From the NCBI GenBank assembly GCA_963693285.1, contig OY848923.1:2490038-2554037 (forward strand): 64,000 nucleotides of DNA, written 5' to 3'. The position numbers were made by a program, and so were the translations under genes. The stretch comes from Xestospongia muta. Taxonomy: Eukaryota > Porifera > Demospongiae > Haplosclerida > Petrosiidae. Of the stretch, positions 24,493 to 34,859 are shown one piece after another. The notes beneath the pieces are model-generated. The model did no database searches. It was not told where the DNA came from and saw nothing but the letters and a program-made list of their open reading frames with translations. Numbering within the stretch: position 1 is the stretch's first letter; each line of letters begins with the position of its first letter.

Positions 24493-25512
24493 ATGAAAGA
24501 AATACTGACCGTCATTATCTTTGGTCTTACCATTGGCTTAGTTCATGTCAATGGTGATTGTCATATTGGAGAATGTACACCTACTTATACAACTACCAGT
24601 ACAACTACCATTCAAACACAAGGCTGTAATAACTGTAAGGGTATTGAACATAAGCTCCAACAAATTGATGCCAAACTTGATCGTTTAATGGCACGTGTAA
24701 ATATTACCAATCCTTATTCTCCTTCTCCCTTCCTACACTCCTGTGAGGAGATCAACACTAACTGGCCTGATAGCCCCTCTGGCTATTACATCATAGCTGA
24801 TACTAATGGACATCCTCGTCATGTCTACTGTCATATGGAATCATTGTGTAACTCTAGTGGAGGATGGATGAGGGTAGCCTACCTCAACATGTCTGACCCT
24901 ACAGAGGAATGTCCACCTGGATTTAGACTATATAACCGGAATGGAATAAGACCATGTGGACGACCAGCTGCTGATTGTCAATCAGTCAAGTTCCCCTCCA
25001 ATAATATTAGCTACTCTCAAGTATGTGGTCGAGTTATCGGATATCAATATGGATCACCTGATGCTATTCATTCTTATGGCGGATATGACAATAATGACAT
25101 CAATGGAGCATATGTTGATGGTGTTAGTATAACTCATGGTAATCCTCGTCAACATGTTTGGACCTTTATGGCTGCACTACGAGAGGACACTTTCGAAAAT
25201 GATGGTCGATATGAGTGTCCTTGTGCTCCTAACAGTACTGTGACTGTCCCATCTTTTATTGGTAATGATTACTTCTGTGAGTCAGGTTGTCCTGGAAACT
25301 GGCAGATTAATGTGTTATACACTGATCCACTCTGGGATGGTAAACAATGTGGACTGATAGAGAAGGACTGTTGTCTAGCTCCTGGTCTACCATGGTTTCA
25401 TAAGACACTTAACTCTTCAACTACTGACTATATAGAATTGAGGGTATGCTCAGATCAAACACAAAGTAATGAAGACTCACCTGTTGGCTATTACGAGATT
25501 TATGTTAAATAA
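24493..25512 (+). CDS. Secreted fibrinogen-like family protein, mixed type B/C stalk (339 aa)
   Basis: The signal peptide is about 22 residues (MKEILTVIIFG.. to VNGD). The N-terminal block is unusually Thr-rich (TYTTTSTTTIQT) with fewer cysteines, followed by NNCKGIEHKLQQIDAKLDRL. That stalk is the one found in the type C genes (33828, 44709, 53266), while the leader is type B, so the gene is a chimera of two stalk types. In the core, RPAADCQSV lacks the four-residue SSPAG insert. Loop 1 is HSYGGYDNNDINGAY, loop 2 DTFENDGRYE and loop 3 CPGNWQINVLYTD. All core Cys are present. It is the shortest intact member. Confidence 0.9.
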   Translation: MKEILTVIIFGLTIGLVHVNGDCHIGECTPTYTTTSTTTIQTQGCNNCKGIEHKLQQIDAKLDRLMARVNITNPYSPSPFLHSCEEINTNWPDSPSGYYIIADTNGHPRHVYCHMESLCNSSGGWMRVAYLNMSDPTEECPPGFRLYNRNGIRPCGRPAADCQSVKFPSNNISYSQVCGRVIGYQYGSPDAIHSYGGYDNNDINGAYVDGVSITHGNPRQHVWTFMAALREDTFENDGRYECPCAPNSTVTVPSFIGNDYFCESGCPGNWQINVLYTDPLWDGKQCGLIEKDCCLAPGLPWFHKTLNSSTTDYIELRVCSDQTQSNEDSPVGYYEIYVK

Positions 25513-26281
25513 CTTAAAGAAAATAGATAAAACTAATTTAAGAATTTGCCTGAAGTTTTACACTTTGATGCACACACTTTGATAAAGTGAAATTTTGTAA
25601 GGACATGTTTAATTTTTTTGTGCAAATAATGCAATGATACTTGCATTGATTTAAAGAAATCATTTGCCAATTATAATTGAATGAGGTATATCTTCATGTA
25701 ATGATGACATACACCTTTACTTAATATCCTATTCTATTTTTAATAACCCGAGTCAATCAAAATGTGTGATCCCACAAAAAAACGTCAGACTATATTTACT
25801 ATATAGACAAATGAAATAAGACCATATTTATGATCATAAGTACAAAGTCATACCATTGTCCCATAAGATCTCGGACTATACAGAAATGATAAAGTAATTA
25901 GATACAGTTCCAAGCAATGCCACAAACAATAAAATCTTCTAATATTTGCTTAATTGCTAATATAGTTCATGATAGCAATCAATAAATGAGCTGGGTAAGA
26001 CATTAAAGGCTATACTAAAAATTTAATCTTTCGTGGTAGGATATATATTCGGTGTTAGCATGTAGTGATTTGCTGTTAAAAATATAGTACATCTAAATCA
26101 ATAAAACTACTTCATTGACTAACACTTCACATATCAGTACCAAGTACAAAACATAAGAATATTGCAGACCAAATATTAAGTACATTCTCCCAATGATTTT
26201 ATCATTATTGAACAACATCCATAAAATCTGATATACCTTGCTATGACCTAAAACTTATTTCGTGAACTTCATTAACATAAT
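25513..26281. other. 3' flank and duplicated spacer
   Basis: About 25870-26280 is the same spacer as 19870-20285 and about 35790-36030 (cagttccaagcaatgccaca, catgatagcaatca, aaaatctgatataccttg). No gene is supported. It ends at the mobile-element insertion point. Confidence 0.6.
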
Positions 26282-27295
26282 GAAAGGCACTAAAGTGCCG
26301 AACCTCGCTGCAGTTTCTAAGTTATTTGTAAATGCTATGCCAGCTTAGGCCCAGCTATGATGTTACTAGATAGCATTACAAAAAATTTATTAATATTCTA
26401 GGTGTGGTCACACTAATCAATTTTCATATACAAAATTTATTGTAGCTTGAAGACGAAACGTTCTTTGGAAACGTCTTACATGACTCTGATTTTGAAAGTA
26501 CATAATGAAACAAGGTGTGGTCAAATTATTAATGGTCACGTGATGCACATTACAAACTGTTGTTTGATGACTCAGCATTTCTCTTCAATCAAAGGGAAAA
26601 AAGCTTTGTCGTTTATTGGGTACTTTGCACTCTGATTGACATGTCTGTGAAGCTGTAACTGAGTAAGTAATAGTATCATTCAATTACCAAGCAGGATTAA
26701 GTGCTAGATTCGTGATGAACGTTTCTCTGAGCCTTTACATGACGCTTTAAAAAGTTTCAATATTTCATATACAAAATTTATTTTAACTTGAAAATGAAGC
26801 GTTCTTTGGAAACGTCCCGTAGTACAAATATAAATCAATATATTATCTATTAGTAGCAGTTTTTCCAGTGGTTTGAGACGTTTCCTGAATGCGTTACTTC
26901 GCTCCAAGTCCACAAAACACTTTTCAGAACTTTTCTAACGATTGCTTCAACCAACGGCCTTCTGTTTTGCTGATCCGTATTCATCTAAGATTCTCTACAG
27001 CATACTAAAAAATCTCCACGTTAAGTTTTTTACTTTTCGAGAAACGGCACTTTGACTCTGCAGTCTGAAAATTCTTTTGCGAGTTGTAAGCTTTCGTTTT
27101 CCTTGACGATGTTCTTGATACTACTGTTGTAAAGTCCACATGTTTTTCTATTCATTGCTAAACGTTGGTAGCTGCTAACGCTTCGCTTGCCAAGTTATAG
27201 TAGTTCAAAGGTAACAGGCAGTGCAGACACACATACACACACACATACACTGACAGACTACAGTACCCTCGCTTTGCGCCCACGCACAGCGAGGT
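26282..27295. mobile_element. MITE-like insertion of about 1 kb
   Basis: Compared with the paralogous spacer at about 20275-20290, this copy has about 1014 extra bases starting gaaaggcactaaagtgccg and ending cacgcacagcgaggt. TAAT occurs on both sides (26278-26281 and 27296-27299), a candidate target-site duplication. AACCTCGCTG at 26301-26310 is inverted as CAGCGAGGTT at 27287-27296. Near the left end GGCACTAAAGTGCC can form a hairpin. A direct repeat of about 60 bp (catatacaaaatttatt.. to ..gttctttggaaacgtc) is present at about 26425 and 26760. It is richer in CpG than its surroundings. No transposase frame is recognisable, so it is probably a non-autonomous DNA element; the exact ends are approximate. 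Confidence 0.62.
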
Positions 27296-27691
27296 TAATA
27301 ATTATAACCAGTAAATGATAATTACTTCAGGTTATCTAAATAGAAGAGGTTGACACACACAGTCTCAAAACCACCTACCTCTGTTCAAAAGCCAATTGTT
27401 CTGCCCTCTTTTACTACAAGAGGATAAGATAATCTATTCAAGTCTTAACCCTTACTTTTAAAATCACCTCCTATATGTATTCTCCCAAACATGTACTTCC
27501 CTCTGTACTCTCTCAACACATGTACTTCCCTCAAGTAAACTACCTATAGACTGAGTTAATCAACAAATTCAAATGATAACTTTCCCTGACATCTTAGTCA
27601 CAAAAACCTGGTCCATCTCTGTAATCCTGAACTTATAAAATAGATGATAAAAACATCTAGTTCACCTTATGAGGTAAAGACCGTCTGTCAT
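27296..27691. other. Spacer, continuation of the duplicated flank
   Basis: It resumes the spacer interrupted by the insertion (accagtaaatgataattact to cagtctcaaaaccacctacc, matching about 20280-20350). An aactttccctgac motif lies at about 27580. No gene. Confidence 0.5.
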
Positions 27692-28344
27692 ATGTAAAAT
27701 GCTACTTCTCTTCATTTTGGATCTATGTATAGAATTACTTAATGTTGGTGGATCGGGAAGATTGATGAGGGTAGCCTACTTCAACATGTATGACCCCACA
27801 GAGGAACGTACACCTGGATTTAAAATTAATAACCAGAATGGAATAAAACACTTAGACAACTGTCAATAAGTCAAGTTCCCCTCCTACAGTATCAGTTACT
27901 CTCAAGTATGTGGTCGAGTTATTGGATATCAATGTGGGACACCCGATGTCATTTACCCTTATGGAGAATATGACATTAATGGAGCACATGTTTGAGAGTG
28001 TTAGTCTTACTCATTGTAATCCTTATCAACATATCTGGACATTTATGGTTGCTATTCAAGAACATGTTTGCAATGATGATTGTCATCATGAATGTCCCTG
28101 TGCTCCTAACAGTCCTCTTAATGTTCCTTCTTTTATTGGTAATGAATATTTCTGTGAGTCAGGAAATTCTAAACATTATGGGTACAGATATAAAAGAGCT
28201 ATTGTATAGTTCCTGGTCTACCATGGTTTAACAAGATACTTAACTCTCCCACTACTGACTACATAGAGATGAGGGTGTGTTCAGATCAAGTGTCAAGCAT
28301 TAAACATTCTCCGGGTTATTTTTTATGAGATTTATGTTAAGGTA
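27692..28344 (+). pseudogene. Signal-peptide remnant fused to a partial core
   Basis: An ATG at 27692 runs at once into TAA because one base of the usual ATGTACAAA is missing; a second ATG at 27699 gives MLLLFILDLCIELLNVGG, a type C leader. It then jumps in frame to RLMRVAYFNM of the core, skipping the N-terminal block, stalk and first third of the core. It stops after DNCQ (about 27869). Later parts are 15844-like (HVCNDDCHHECPC, CESGNSKHYG), and DPLWDG..ACC is deleted. The terminal TAA has become AAGGTA. Confidence 0.83.
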
Positions 28345-28823
28345 TTACAAGATATTACAAAAAAGAAAGATGTAGAATTTGTTAAAAATTTCTGCTACTA
28401 CTGTAACATCGATTAGTTTGACAATTTCAATTAAAGTTAAATTTGGCCAATATTAATTGATGTATCAGACTATTGTATCATATTATGGTTCTATAATGTG
28501 TGTCTTTAAACAAAAGGGGTGGACATATACTCAATAGATGAAGATAAGATAGTTCTTTCAAGATATAATCTACCTATGACACATCCACTCCTACCTACGT
28601 ACTCTCTCAAAACCTGTTACCTCTCACCCATATAGAACTAGTCAACAAGGTTGTGACCCTAATTGTGAAAACATGATATTATCTGAACTTTCCCAAACCT
28701 ACTACCTCCTTCAAAAATGACCTTTAGTCACAAACAACTTGTTATCACTCTAATCCTCAGGATATAAAAGACAACCTCACAATGTAAGATTTTAGTTTAG
28801 GCAAGGAAAGTCTACAAAGAAAA
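28345..28823 (+). promoter_or_regulatory. Spacer and promoter of the 28824 gene
   Basis: GAACTTTCCC at 28685-28694 and TATAAAAG at 28763-28770, 54 bp before the ATG, then gattttagtttaggcaag. The upstream part repeats the shared tgtatcagactattgtat block. Confidence 0.6.
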
Positions 28824-29948
28824 ATGCTGACATTCATTATCTTAGGTCTTGCCATTGGTTTAGGACATGTCAATGGTGACAGTCATACTGGAGGATGTAC
28901 TGCTACTTATACAACTACATGTCCAATAACTCCTCCTACATATGGTTCTTGTAGCAATGACAGTAACACTGTTGAGAAAAAGTTAGTGCAACTCAATACA
29001 AAGATGAACCAGATTGAAGCAAAACTTGACAATAGTAGAAATGACAGCATAGCTATTGGAAAAAAGCTTGAGCAAGTCGATAAGAATATTAACCAGATCA
29101 AAGCCAAGCTTGATCATTTAATGGTACGTGCAAATATTACTGATCTCTATCCTTCTTCATCTCTCTTACACTCCTGTGAAGAGATCAAGATTAACTGGCC
29201 TGATAGTCCCTCTGACTATTACATCATAGCTGATACTAATGGACATCCTCGTCATGTCTTCTGTCATATGGAATCACTGTGTAACTCTGGAGGAGGATGG
29301 ATGAGGGTAGCCTACCTCAACATGTCTGACCCTACAGAGGAATGTCCACCTGGATTTAGACTATATAATCAGAATGGAATAAGAGCATGTGGACGACCAG
29401 CATCAGCACCAGCTGGTTACTGTCAATCAGTCAAGTTCCCCTCCTACAGTATCAGCTACTCTCAAGTTTGTGGTCAAGTTATTGGATATCAATATGGATC
29501 ACCTGATGCCATTCAACCAAGCAGTGTATATGATATCAATGGAGCATATGTCGACGGTGTGAGTCTCACTCGTGGTAATCCTCGTCAACATATATGGACG
29601 TTCATGGCTGCTCTACAGGAGAATTATTTCTATTCGAAGGGATATTATGTATGTCCCTGTGCTACTAATAGTCCTGTAACTGTCCCATCCTTTATTGGTA
29701 GTGACTACTTCTGTGAGTCAGGTTGTCCTGGAAACTGGCAATTTAATGTTTTCTATACTGATCCACTTTGGGATGGTAAAAATTGTGGACTAATAGAGAA
29801 GGCCTGTTGTCTAGCTCCTGGTATACCATGGTTCCATAAGACACTTAATTCTCCTACTATTGACTATATAGAAATGAGAGTGTGTGGAGATTCCAATATA
29901 AATAACGAAGATTCTCCTGTTAGCTATTATGAGATTTACGTGAAGTAG
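28824..29948 (+). CDS. Secreted fibrinogen-like family protein with a doubled stalk (374 aa)
   Basis: The longest intact member. The leader MLTFIILGLAIGLGHVNGD is type B. The stalk (about 48-100) has two related helical repeats in a row: VEKKLVQLNTKMNQIEAKLD, then, after NSRNDSI, AIGKKLEQVDKNINQIKAKL. The second repeat alone is the stalk of 31203; the first alone is the stalk of 21843 and 62062. So two stalk modules are joined here, roughly doubling the coiled-coil length (5-6 heptads). In the core, loop 1 is QPSSVYDINGAY, loop 2 YFYSKGYYVC and loop 3 CPGNWQFNVFYTD. Two small changes are CPCATNSP (Ala-Thr for Ala-Pro) and VFCHMES. All core Cys are intact. Confidence 0.91.
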   Translation: MLTFIILGLAIGLGHVNGDSHTGGCTATYTTTCPITPPTYGSCSNDSNTVEKKLVQLNTKMNQIEAKLDNSRNDSIAIGKKLEQVDKNINQIKAKLDHLMVRANITDLYPSSSLLHSCEEIKINWPDSPSDYYIIADTNGHPRHVFCHMESLCNSGGGWMRVAYLNMSDPTEECPPGFRLYNQNGIRACGRPASAPAGYCQSVKFPSYSISYSQVCGQVIGYQYGSPDAIQPSSVYDINGAYVDGVSLTRGNPRQHIWTFMAALQENYFYSKGYYVCPCATNSPVTVPSFIGSDYFCESGCPGNWQFNVFYTDPLWDGKNCGLIEKACCLAPGIPWFHKTLNSPTIDYIEMRVCGDSNINNEDSPVSYYEIYVK

Positions 29949-30362
29949 TCAAGATTGAAGACATTGATGGATTAACTACAGACAGGCTAAAAATATTGCA
30001 TACATGTTGATTAATTATTGAATTTGTTGTAACATTACTGCTAATTTCATTACAGCTGTGCTGTAATGAGTTTAAAAAAAAATTAAATTTTGCAATATAA
30101 TTACTTACAATATATCATCTTTCAATCTAGAATTAAGGAACTTTAATTTGACATGGAAAATAAACCAATCATAGCTAGAGTCAATCTTTTTACCTGACTA
30201 CTTTGTTTAGCCTCTTTCTTGTATAGTTTGACATCAAAACAAGCTATGAATATGATTAAGTTAACAGGTATATTTCAATCTGTGGTCAACACAGTGTTTA
30301 ATTGATTTATCATTGTCTAAGTATACATTAATTATTATAATTCATCACTTTGTTATCTTATA
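29949..30362. other. 3' flank, no gene
   Basis: About 30240-30362 repeats the 18850-18975 flank and then joins directly to a coding fragment at tacaactaaatgtcc, which marks a recombination junction. Confidence 0.5.
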
Positions 30363-30651
30363 ATACAACTAAATGTCCTATTGCCCCTCCTACATAAAGT
30401 AGTAATGACTGAAAGGGTAATGAACATAAGGTCCAATATTTTGATGTTAAATTTGTTGGTTTAATGGTACATCCAAATATTACTGATCTGGCCTAATAGT
30501 CCCTCTGACTATTACATCATAGCTGATACTAATGGACATCCTCGTCATGTCTACTGTCATATGGAATCACTGTATAACTCTGAAGGAGGATGGATGAGGG
30601 TAGCCTACCTCAACATGTCTGACCCTACAGAAGAATGCCCACCTGGATTTT
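30363..30651 (+). pseudogene. Family fragment, stalk and front of core
   Basis: It begins in the N-terminal block (caactaaatgtcctattgcc) without a leader. The frame is broken by CCTACATAAAG; a type C stalk remnant (ggtaatgaacataaggtcca) is followed by a core that starts at tggcctaatagtccc, lacking LLHSCEEI. It is well preserved to GAATGCCCACCTGGATTT, then ends. Confidence 0.83.
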
Positions 30652-31202
30652 TAAAAAACTACTTTAGTTACATCAAAAATATTGTTCTAATGAATTAATG
30701 TTTGCCTATTTCATAGTAGCAGTATTAAAGTATTAACAATTATACATATACCATTGCCAATCATATTATCATCCTTCAAGAAAGACAAAACTACCACAAA
30801 ATGCTTCTCATCTCACGACCACTTACCATCTTCAAAGGAGAAGATTACCACAGGATATTGAGTCACTAACACAAGGTCAAACAGTCATTAACCTCTATTA
30901 CTGAAAAAATGTCCCTCCAGAAACTTTCCCAGACATAACATTTCCTTTTAGGTCTTATCAGTCACACACAAACACATCCTGTAATGATCACTGAAAAGCA
31001 TCAATCATTAAAGTTTTACTTTGTACCAAACCACAAACTATTGAAGTCAACCCACAAGTGATTAACCTTGAAAACTATATGAATTCCCTCTACAAACTTT
31101 TACAGACCTAATAAGTCTATTAAGGAGGATTCATCTTATAAAAACAGACTTTCAAATAATAAGACATTAGTTCATATTCATTTGAGCTAAAGAGTGTCTA
31201 CC
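30652..31202 (+). promoter_or_regulatory. Type C promoter region of 31203
   Basis: AAACTTTCCC at 30921-30930 and TATAAAA at 31137-31143, 60 bp before the ATG, followed by actttcaaa and tttgagctaaagagtgtct. The same order of blocks precedes 33828, 44709, 47570 and 53266 (the motif is one base off before 53266). Confidence 0.65.
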
Positions 31203-32258
31203 ATGTACAAAATGCTATTCTTCTTACTATTGAATCTTTGTATAGAATTACTTCAAGTCAATGGTGACAATCATACTGGAGGATGTACAGCTACTTATAC
31301 AACTACATGTCCAATAACTCCTCCTACACATGGTTCTTGTAGTAATGACAGCATAGCTATTGGAAAAAAGCTTGAGCAAGTCGATATAAATATTATCCAG
31401 ATCAAAGCCAAGCTTGATCGTTTAATGGCACGTGCAAATAATACTGATCTCTATCCTCCTTCTCCTCTCCTACACTCCTGTGAGGAGATCAAGATTAACT
31501 GGCCTGATAGTCCCTCTGACTATTACATCATAGCTGATACTAATGGACATCTTCGTCATGTCTACTGTCATATGGAATCACTGTGTAACTCTAGTGGAGG
31601 ATGGATGAGGGTAGCCTACCTCAACATGTCTGACCCTACAGAGGAATGTCCACCTGGATTTAGACTATATAACCAGAATGGAATAAGAGCATGTGGATGA
31701 CCAGAATCCGCACCAGCTGGTTATTGTCAATCAGTCAAGTTTCCCTCCTACAGTATCAGTTACTCTCAAGTATGTGGTCGAGTTATTGGATATCAATATG
31801 GATCATGTGATGCTATTGAACCTCATAGTGGAAGAAGTACAAGCATCAATGGAGCATATGTAGATGGTGTTAGTCTCACTCATGGTAATCCTCGTAAACA
31901 TATCTGGACATTTATAGCTGCTCTACAAGAAAATACTTGCAGTAATGATTGCAGTCATGAGTGTCCCTGTGCTCCTAACAGTCCTGTGACTGTTCCATCC
32001 TTTATTGGTAATTGCTACTTCTGTGAGTCAGGTTGCCCTGGACACTGGCAGTATAATGTCTTCTACACTGATCCACTTTGGGATGGTAAACAGTGTGGAC
32101 TGATAGAGAAGGCCTGTTGTCTAGCTCCTGGTCTACCATGGTTTAATAAGACACTTAACTCTCCAACTACTGACTATATAGAATTGAGGGTATGCTCAGA
32201 TCAAGAACCAAGTAATGAAGATTCACCTGTTGGCTATTACGAGATTTATGTTAAATAG
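31203..32258 (+). pseudogene. Near-intact type C/B member with a single nonsense codon
   Basis: The whole frame of 352 codons is open except TGA at 31698-31700, where the family has CGA (Arg of ACGRP). It is a one-base C-to-T change at a CpG. It would cut the protein after about 165 residues, in the front of the core. The leader MYKMLFFLLLNLCIELLQ is type C, while the N-terminal block CTATYTTTCPITPPT is type B. The stalk is AIGKKLEQVDINIIQIKAKL. Loop 2 carries an extra Cys pair (TCSNDCSHE) as in 15844, but loop 3 keeps CPGHW. From about 31995 on, including the 3' flank, it is almost identical to 34596 onward. It could be a recent or polymorphic null allele. Confidence 0.88.
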
Positions 32259-32906
32259 ATTCAAGAAAATAGATAAAACTAATTTAAGAATTTGTCTGAA
32301 GTTTTACACTTTGATGTACATATTATGATTTTGTAGGAACATGTTCAATTTTTTGTGCAAATAATGTATTGAAATTTGCAGTGTTTTAAAAATTGTTTGC
32401 CAATTACAAATGAATGAGATATATCTTCATGTAATGATAACATACTACTTCACTATGTTTACAATGGAATGCAAGTTTTTTTAATACACACAAAGGTGGA
32501 ATATATTTTGATAAAGAGAAAGTTTGTATGGAAGTGTTAAAATTATTTTGCAAACAATGTAGTGATACTTTTGGTGATTTAAAAATTGTTGGAGGAAAAG
32601 ATATTTGACTATTGGAAAGGGATAAAAATTTTTAAGATGTTCTGATCAATTGTACCCAACTAAGACCACAACTGAGGATGACATTGTCAAATTGAAGTCA
32701 AGTCATAACCTTTACTTTTAAAATCACCTCCTATAAGTACTTACTCAAAACCTGTAACATCCCTCCAAATACACTTCGTCAAATGTTAAAGTTTCCAAGA
32801 CCAAAAAACATTGCGTGTGTCAGTAATCTTCAGTATATAACAGAGTGATTTATAACATAATATTAATGACTTTAATCTATCTTATTAGCTAAAGAGTGAC
32901 TGACAT
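32259..32906. other. 3' flank, no gene
   Basis: The first 80 bases are nearly identical to those after 34859, extending the copied tract past the stop codon. A TATA-like tatataacagag occurs at about 32836 before the next dead copy. Confidence 0.5.
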
Positions 32907-33225
32907 ATGCAAAATGTTAGTCCTCTCCATATTAGATCTTTGTATAAAATAACTTTGGGTCAATGGTGATAGTCATACTGGAGGATGTACAGCTGCTTAC
33001 AAACTATATGTCCAATAACTCCTCCTACACATGGTACTTGCAGCTTGAGCAAGTTGATTAAATATGAACCAGGTCAAACCCAAGCTTGATTGTTTAGTAG
33101 CCCAAACAAATATTTCCGATCTTTATCCTCCTTCTTCTCTCCTGAGATCAACACTAACTGGCCTAATAGTTCCTCTGACTATTACACCGCAGCTGATACT
33201 AATGGACATTCTCGTCATGTCAACA
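32907..33225 (+). pseudogene. Decayed type C leader, stalk and start of core
   Basis: An ATG at 32907 starts a shifted leader (atgcaaaatgttagtcctc), with a stop after aaaataact. The block ggatgtacagctgcttacaa is frameshifted and the stalk nearly deleted. The core retains ctgagatcaacactaactgg to catgtcaac, then ends at a junction with a non-coding block (agtagtaaagatatc) also present near 44120. Confidence 0.8.
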
Positions 33226-33827
33226 ATTATAGTAGTAAAGATATCAAGAAGACTAGAGGTGTGGTTATTAATAAGCATATCAAACTAGTTTAGTAGGATT
33301 AAAAAAAAACATTGTTCTAATGAAATAAATGCTTGTTTACTTCATAGTAGTAGTATTAAAGTATTAATAATTATACATATACCATTGTCAATCATATTAA
33401 CATCCTTCAAAAAAAACAAAACTACCACAAACTATTTCTCATGAACCTTTACCTCCTTCAAGAGAGAAGATGACCACAAGCTATTGAGCTATTAACACAA
33501 GGTCAAACAGTCAATAACCTCCATTACTGAATAATGTCCCTCCATAAACTTTCCCAGACATAATATTTCCTTTTAGGTCTTCTCAGTCACACACAAACAC
33601 ACCCAGTAATGGCTCACTGAAAATACCAATCATTAAAGTCTTACTTTGTACCAAACCACAAATTATCGAAGTCAAGCCACAAGTGATTAACCTTGAAAAC
33701 TATATGAATTCCCTCTACAAACTTTTACAGACCTAATGCCTCCATCAAAAGGGAGTCAGCTTATAAAAAGAGACTTTCAAAACATTAAACTTTAGTGTAC
33801 ACTAGTTTGAGCTATAGAGTGTCTGCC
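33226..33827 (+). promoter_or_regulatory. Type C promoter region of 33828
   Basis: AAACTTTCCC at 33546-33555 and TATAAAAAG at 33762-33770, 66 bp before the ATG. It is closely similar to the region before 31203. Confidence 0.65.
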
Positions 33828-34859
33828 ATGTACAAAATACTACTTCTTTTTACATTGGGGCTTTGTATAGAATTACTTCATGTCAATGGTGACAATCATA
33901 GTGTAGGATGTACAGCTACTTGTACATCTACATGTCCTATTACCACTTCTAAAGAAGGCTGTAATGACTGTAAGGGTATTGAACATAAACTCCAACAACT
34001 TGACGCTAAACTTGATCGTTTAATGGCACGTGCGAATATTACCAATCTCTATCCTCCTTCTTCTTCTCTCCTACACTCCTGTGAGGAGATCAAAACTAAT
34101 TGGCCTGATAGTCCCTCTGACTATTACATCATAGCTGATACTAATGGACATCCTCGTCATGTCTACTGTCATATGGAATCACTGTGTAACTCTAGTGGAG
34201 GATGGATGAGGGTAGCCTACCTCAACATGTCTGACCCTACAGAGGAATGTCCACCTGGATTTAGACTATATAACCAGAGCGGAATAAGAGCATGTGGACG
34301 ACCAGCATCATCACCAGATGGCTACTGTCAATCAGTCAAGTTCCCCTCCTACAATATCAGCTACTCTCAAGTATGTGGTCGACTTACTGGATATCAATAT
34401 GCGTCTGTTGATGGTATTGACCCAAGACGTTCACAGAAAAATAATCTCAATGGACCATACGTTGATGGAGTTAGTATAACTCATGGTAATCCTCGTAAAC
34501 ATATCTGGACATTTATTGCTGCTCTACAAAAAAACTTTTTTGCTAATGAAGGTTGGCATGAGTGTCCCTGTGCTCCTAACAGCCCTGTGACTCTCCCATC
34601 CTTTATTGGTAATTGCTACTTCTGTGAGTCAGGTTGCCCTGGACACTGGCAGTATAATGTCTTCTACACTGATCCACTTTGGGATGGTAAACAGTGTGGA
34701 CTGATAGAGAAGGCCTGTTGTCTAGCTCCTGGTCTACCATGGTTTAATAAGACACTTAACTCTCCAACTACTGACTATATAGAATTGAGGGTATGCTCAG
34801 ATCAAGAACCAAGTAATGAAGATTCACCTGTTGGGTATTACGAGATTTATGTTAAATAG
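33828..34859 (+). CDS. Secreted fibrinogen-like family protein, type C stalk (343 aa)
   Basis: The start was chosen at the ATG of MYKILLLFTLGLCIELL, a good signal peptide; the frame is open 11 codons further upstream but without an ATG. The block CTATCTSTCPITTSKEGCNDC is followed by KGIEHKLQQLDAKLDRL. In the core, RLTGYQYASVDGIDP is unusual (Thr for Ile, Val-Asp-Gly), and the usual NGAYVDG is NGPYVDG. Loop 2 is FFANEGWHE. The last 85 residues match the broken gene at 31203 at almost every base. N-glycosylation sequons include NITN, NMSD, NISY and NKTL. Confidence 0.9.
   Translation: MYKILLLFTLGLCIELLHVNGDNHSVGCTATCTSTCPITTSKEGCNDCKGIEHKLQQLDAKLDRLMARANITNLYPPSSSLLHSCEEIKTNWPDSPSDYYIIADTNGHPRHVYCHMESLCNSSGGWMRVAYLNMSDPTEECPPGFRLYNQSGIRACGRPASSPDGYCQSVKFPSYNISYSQVCGRLTGYQYASVDGIDPRRSQKNNLNGPYVDGVSITHGNPRKHIWTFIAALQKNFFANEGWHECPCAPNSPVTLPSFIGNCYFCESGCPGHWQYNVFYTDPLWDGKQCGLIEKACCLAPGLPWFNKTLNSPTTDYIELRVCSDQEPSNEDSPVGYYEIYVK

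Noticed and set aside
26447..26913. Coding content in the 1-kb insertion
   Set aside because: Both short frames lack any recognisable transposase or other domain and overlap internal repeats.
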